This document shows positions 34,666 to 35,407 of a stretch of 35,407 nucleotides of DNA, piece after piece; the first letter of the stretch is position 1, and every line of letters begins with the position of its first letter. The notes below the pieces were generated by a model. It saw nothing but the letters and a program-made list of their open reading frames with translations, made no database searches and had not been told where the DNA came from. The position numbers and the translations under genes are program-made. Origin of the DNA: Meridianimarinicoccus aquatilis (lineage in GTDB: Bacteria; Pseudomonadota; Alphaproteobacteria; Rhodobacterales; Rhodobacteraceae); the NCBI RefSeq assembly GCF_004358675.1, contig NZ_SMZO01000036.1, positions 1-35,407 on the forward strand. The letters run 5' to 3'.

Positions 34666-35407
34666 CGGCGTGATCAGGCGGCACTTTGAAGTTGCTTGAT
34701 CCCGTCCTTGAATTCAATCCCTTCGATGATTTCGGGCATGCGGTTGGCACCATCGAGTTTGCGCCATTTTGTCTGGGCTGACATCATCAGCTTGAAGGCC
34801 ATGGCGAGCCCGGTTTTACGGCTGAGGCACCCCTTGGTTTTACCAGTGCGATGCCGCACCGTGGCGAAGGTGCTTTCGATGGGATTGGTTGTGCGGATGT
34901 GCTTCCAATGTTCAGCGGGGAAGTCATAGAATGCCAAGAGCACGTCGCGGTCTTTGGTCAATTTAGCGACGGCCTTGTCGTATTTTACGCCGTAGGTTGT
35001 GACGAAGAAGTCGAAGGCCGCCTCGGCATCCACGCGGGTTTCGGCCTGCCAAATATCGTGCAGATGACCTTTGGCTTTGGCCTGAACGGACTTCGGCATC
35101 GCGTTCAGAACATTGCCGGTCTTGTGGAACCAGCAGCGCTGTTCTTTCGTGGCACCAAAGACCTCGCGTAGCGCATGCCAGAACCCCAAAGCACCGTCAC
35201 CAATGGCAAGGTCAGGCGCGTGGGTGAGCCCGCGTCGTTGCAGATCAAGCAGCAGTTCTCGCCAACTTTGGGTGCTTTCGCGGTAGCCATCAGCAAGGCC
35301 GATGATTTCCTTTCGACCCCATTCATCCGCGCCGATCAACACCAGGACACATTGTTTTTCTTCAGCCATTCGTGGGCGGAAGTAGACACCATCAGCCCAG
35401 ATGTAGA
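34638..35407 (-). mobile_element. IS256-family insertion sequence, left part only
   Basis: Sequence foreign to hsdR begins at about 34638, just after the last hsdR-like codon, and runs past the window end. It carries an IS256-family transposase gene on the minus strand. Its exact boundary, the inverted repeat and the target duplication cannot be fixed without the other end. Confidence 0.75.
34674..35407 (-). CDS. IS256-family (mutator-type) transposase, 5' part outside window
   Basis: The frame is open from the window edge to TGA at 34674, giving the C-terminal 244 or so residues of a protein that is normally about 400. DDE-type catalytic signs are IWADGVYFRPR at the very start (first Asp), LAIGDGALGFWHAL (second Asp) and NPIESTFATVRHRTGKTKG (Glu). 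CWFHKTGNVLNAMPK is the family signature between them. An ATG at 35369 lies inside the domain and is not the real start. The insertion interrupts hsdR in the opposite orientation. The visible part has no disruption. Confidence 0.95.
   Translation of the reverse strand, partial: YIWADGVYFRPRMAEEKQCVLVLIGADEWGRKEIIGLADGYRESTQSWRELLLDLQRRGLTHAPDLAIGDGALGFWHALREVFGATKEQRCWFHKTGNVLNAMPKSVQAKAKGHLHDIWQAETRVDAEAAFDFFVTTYGVKYDKAVAKLTKDRDVLLAFYDFPAEHWKHIRTTNPIESTFATVRHRTGKTKGCLSRKTGLAMAFKLMMSAQTKWRKLDGANRMPEIIEGIEFKDGIKQLQSAA

Overview
The window reads as a piece of an alphaproteobacterial chromosome, most likely a marine aerobic anoxygenic phototroph of the Roseobacter group (Rhodobacteraceae). The main evidence is a photosynthesis gene cluster in the order bch2-bchG-ppsR-ppaA / bchFNBHLM-lhaA-puhABC-orf-acsF-puhE-hemA. 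An oxygen-dependent cyclase gene (acsF), a PpsR/PpaA regulator pair and a VPLPA-CTERM-type surface protein fit this. The assignment rests on gene order and protein motifs read by eye, not on a database search.

Region 1 (1-4324, minus strand) carries a partial PucC-like transporter gene (bch2), bchG, the aerobic repressor gene ppsR and the B12-binding antirepressor gene ppaA. Region 2 (4610-20096, plus strand) is one long, tightly packed superoperon. It covers bacteriochlorophyll synthesis (BchF, dark protochlorophyllide reductase BchNBL, Mg-chelatase subunit BchH, methyltransferase BchM, cyclase AcsF), reaction-centre H subunit and assembly (LhaA, PuhA, PuhB, PuhC, PuhE) and the first tetrapyrrole step (HemA). 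Most junctions are 4-bp ATGA overlaps. Four perfect TGT-N12-ACA PpsR boxes sit in two pairs: one pair upstream of bchG and one in the divergent ppaA/bchF region. A terminator hairpin follows hemA.

Region 3 (about 20100-26690) is an accessory segment bracketed by two tRNA-Val genes with different anticodons (UAC and CAC) in the same orientation. It holds a decayed transposase tail, a secreted nucleosidase of the MTA/SAH type, and a LysR regulator divergent from a putative three-enzyme redox operon (MDR quinone-reductase-like, luciferase-like flavin oxidoreductase, short-chain dehydrogenase).

Region 4 (26873-35407) holds a VPLPA-CTERM-like secreted protein, then a decaying mobile/defence block. 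A long zinc-finger transposase-like gene is broken by a 1-nt deletion and an exact 16-bp tandem duplication. A type I restriction-modification locus (hsdM-hsdS-hsdR) has an in-frame stop in hsdM, and hsdR is cut short by an IS256-family element that runs off the window end.

I found no CRISPR array, rRNA gene or clearly undescribed system. The most notable items are a 33-codon ORF fitted between bchH and bchL by ATGA overlaps on both sides, the arrangement of PpsR boxes with a possibly leaderless bchG transcript, the exported nucleosidase, and the precise, reversible-looking lesions in the transposase-like and hsdM genes.
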